A stretch of 64,000 bases of DNA from Hymenobacter baengnokdamensis. Lineage in GTDB: Bacteria > Bacteroidota > Bacteroidia > Cytophagales > Hymenobacteraceae. This document shows positions 62,870 to 64,000 of the stretch, piece by piece. The position numbers were made by a program, and so were the translations under genes. Where the stretch lies: positions 1,550,001 to 1,614,000 of the forward strand of contig NZ_CP044285.1 of the NCBI RefSeq assembly GCF_008728635.1, written 5' to 3'. Position 1 is the first letter of the stretch. Each line of letters starts with the position of its first letter. Under the pieces are notes generated by a model. The model did not search any database, was not told where the DNA came from, and saw only the letters and a list, made by a program, of their open reading frames with translations.

Positions 62870-63478
62870 ATGACTTATTCGCAGCCCCCCGCTGACCTCG
62901 ACGAAACGCACAACCCCTGGCAGACGCTAAGCTCGGAAGTGAAGTACCAGAATCCCTGGATTCGGGTGCGCGAAGACCAGATTATCAACCCCAAAGGCGG
63001 TCCTGGGGTGTACGGCGTGGTGTCCATGAAAAATAAAGCCATCGGAATTGTACCGCTCGACCCGGAGGGCAATACCTGGCTGGTAGGCCAGTACCGGTAC
63101 GCGCTCAACGAGTACTGCTGGGAAATACCGATGGGCGGCGGACCCGTCGAGCTCGACGTGCTCGAATCGGCCCGGCGCGAGCTGCGCGAGGAAACCGGCC
63201 TGCTGGCTGCCCGCTGGACGCGCATCGCCCGCCTGCACACTTCCAACTCGGTTACCGACGAAGAGGGCTTCGTGTTTCTGGCCGAAGACCTGACCCAAAG
63301 CGAGTGGGAGCCCGAAGAAACCGAAGACCTGCGCCTCTGGAAGCTGCCGCTGGCGCAAGCCGTTGAGCTGGTTATGGCCGACCGCATTACCGATGCTATC
63401 AGCGTGGCGGGCCTGCTGAAGGCGGAGCGGGTGCTGGCCGCCAGAAATGGTGCCCAGCCGCCGGCACAGGCCACTTAG
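62870..63478 (+). CDS. NUDIX hydrolase (ADP-ribose pyrophosphatase-like)
   Basis: 202 aa from the ATG at 62870; an in-frame extension to 62762 lacks homology-like features. The Nudix box is GGGPVELDVLESARRELREETGL (about 90-112), with the REExxEExG residues that bind Mg2+. SSEVKYQNPWIRVREDQIINPKGG and VPLDPEGNTWLVGQYRYALNEYCWEIPMGG are typical of the ADP-ribose pyrophosphatase branch, which splits nucleotide sugars into AMP and sugar phosphate. Substrate inferred from family only. Cytoplasmic. Confidence 0.9.
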   Translation: MTYSQPPADLDETHNPWQTLSSEVKYQNPWIRVREDQIINPKGGPGVYGVVSMKNKAIGIVPLDPEGNTWLVGQYRYALNEYCWEIPMGGGPVELDVLESARRELREETGLLAARWTRIARLHTSNSVTDEEGFVFLAEDLTQSEWEPEETEDLRLWKLPLAQAVELVMADRITDAISVAGLLKAERVLAARNGAQPPAQAT

Positions 63479-63515
63479 CCGGCATAGGCCACGGGTAGTT
63501 ACGCCCTATTCGCCG

Positions 63516-63523
63516 TAAATTTG
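63516..63523 (+). promoter_or_regulatory. -7 box (TAAATTTG) directly upstream of plsC
   Basis: Exact TAnnTTTG match ending 5 bp before the ATG at 63529, so the transcript may start at or next to the initiation codon (leaderless). No -33 match was found. Confidence 0.5.
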
Positions 63524-63528
63524 CCCTT

Positions 63529-64000
63529 ATGCCTGCTTTTCTGCGTTACCTTGGCCATCGGCTCTACACTACATGGGCTACGCTGTGGTTTGTACTTCCT
63601 TTTTTTGTCACCTACCCGCTGCAGCTCATTCTGGTGCGCCGGCCGCAGTGGCGACCCTACCTGCACGCCATTAATCGCAATTGGGCTAAGTTCTCCATCC
63701 TGATGTGGGGCGTGCCGCTGGAAATTATCCACGAAAGCACCGCGCCGGTACCGCAGCCCTGCATCTACGTAGCCAACCACGGCTCTTACATTGATATTCT
63801 GGTGCTCTTCTACACCATCCCGGGCTTCCTGAATATGATGGGGAAAGACACGCTGGCAAAGTTTCCGCTCTGGGGACCGATATTCGGCAAAACTTATATT
63901 ACGGTTAATCGTCGCAGCGTGGTGAGCCGCGGCCGGGCCATGGCCCAGGCCCGGCAGGGGCTGCTCAATGGCCGGCCGCTGGCCATATTCCCAGAAGGTA
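63529..64000 (+). CDS. plsC: 1-acyl-sn-glycerol-3-phosphate acyltransferase (PlsC family), 3' end cut by window
   Basis: 157 codons visible, open at base 64000. The N-terminus has a hydrophobic helix (LWFVLPFFVTYPLQLILV, about 18-36). The acyltransferase block I NHGSYID (HX4D, about 84-90) and block III FPEG near the window end are present, with KFPLWGPIFG and ITVNRRSVVSRGRAMA between. It adds the second acyl chain to form phosphatidic acid at the inner membrane. The first codon is only 5 bp from a promoter-like box. Confidence 0.9.
   Translation, partial: MPAFLRYLGHRLYTTWATLWFVLPFFVTYPLQLILVRRPQWRPYLHAINRNWAKFSILMWGVPLEIIHESTAPVPQPCIYVANHGSYIDILVLFYTIPGFLNMMGKDTLAKFPLWGPIFGKTYITVNRRSVVSRGRAMAQARQGLLNGRPLAIFPEG

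Noticed and set aside
1..64000. tRNA or rRNA genes
   Set aside because: No cloverleaf-like or rRNA-like sequence was noticed on either strand. A tRNAscan-SE and Infernal run would be decisive.

Overview
The window looks like chromosome from a high-GC member of the Bacteroidetes, most likely the genus Hymenobacter or a close relative (Cytophagales). This is inferred from several things seen in the sequence: a type IX secretion C-terminal sorting domain, Bacteroidetes-type -7 promoter boxes (TAnnTTTG), a lack of Shine-Dalgarno sequences, a SerB-SerA fusion, DUF4252 and M56/TonB proteins, and many palindromic intergenic repeats. No rRNA, tRNA, CRISPR array, transposase or integrase was found.

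Layout. (1) 1-4.5 kb is a small defence/restriction cluster: a large SF2 helicase-nuclease running off the left edge, a divergent small helix-turn-helix protein with a perfect 11-bp inverted repeat between them, and a COG3440-like HNH endonuclease. (2) 4.5-17.7 kb is metabolic: amidase, SerB-SerA fusion, SDR epimerase, a PaoABC-type periplasmic molybdenum aldehyde oxidoreductase, a transglutaminase-like exported protein, a CurA-like MDR reductase and an aldo/keto reductase. (3) 18-26.7 kb holds an exported T9SS cargo protein, an M1 peptidase, two tandem GH13 amylase paralogues (one cytoplasmic, one lipoprotein), a PAP2 phosphatase and an Ldh-family dehydrogenase. (4) 26.9-30.4 kb is an apparent operon: an EreA/ChaN-like exported protein, a BlaI repressor, a MORN-like lipoprotein and a BlaR1-like M56 peptidase with a TonB C-terminus. 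(5) 30.4-37.6 kb: Ppx/GppA phosphatase, RlmI-like methyltransferase, Dps, GH2 beta-galactosidase and an unusual lipoprotein-like PBP2. (6) 37.65-44.25 kb is a complete Wadjet anti-plasmid system, jetA-jetB-jetC-jetD, on the minus strand. (7) 44.4-64 kb is mostly core: dapF, GNAT, a glycosyltransferase plus glf (galactofuranose pathway), secA, deoC, a SPOR-like lipoprotein, an M20 hydrolase, an outer-membrane barrel protein, Hsp20, DegP/HtrA, two small paralogues, an ALDH7-type dehydrogenase, lipoproteins, a NUDIX hydrolase and a truncated plsC.

Two core genes, secA (near its 3' end) and degP (in the signal anchor), carry apparent frameshifts. The degP one lies in a G run. Sequencing error is the simplest explanation, although a real lesion or recoding is possible. 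At least nine interspersed palindromic elements of several families sit between genes; some of them supply the stop or start codon of the neighbouring gene.
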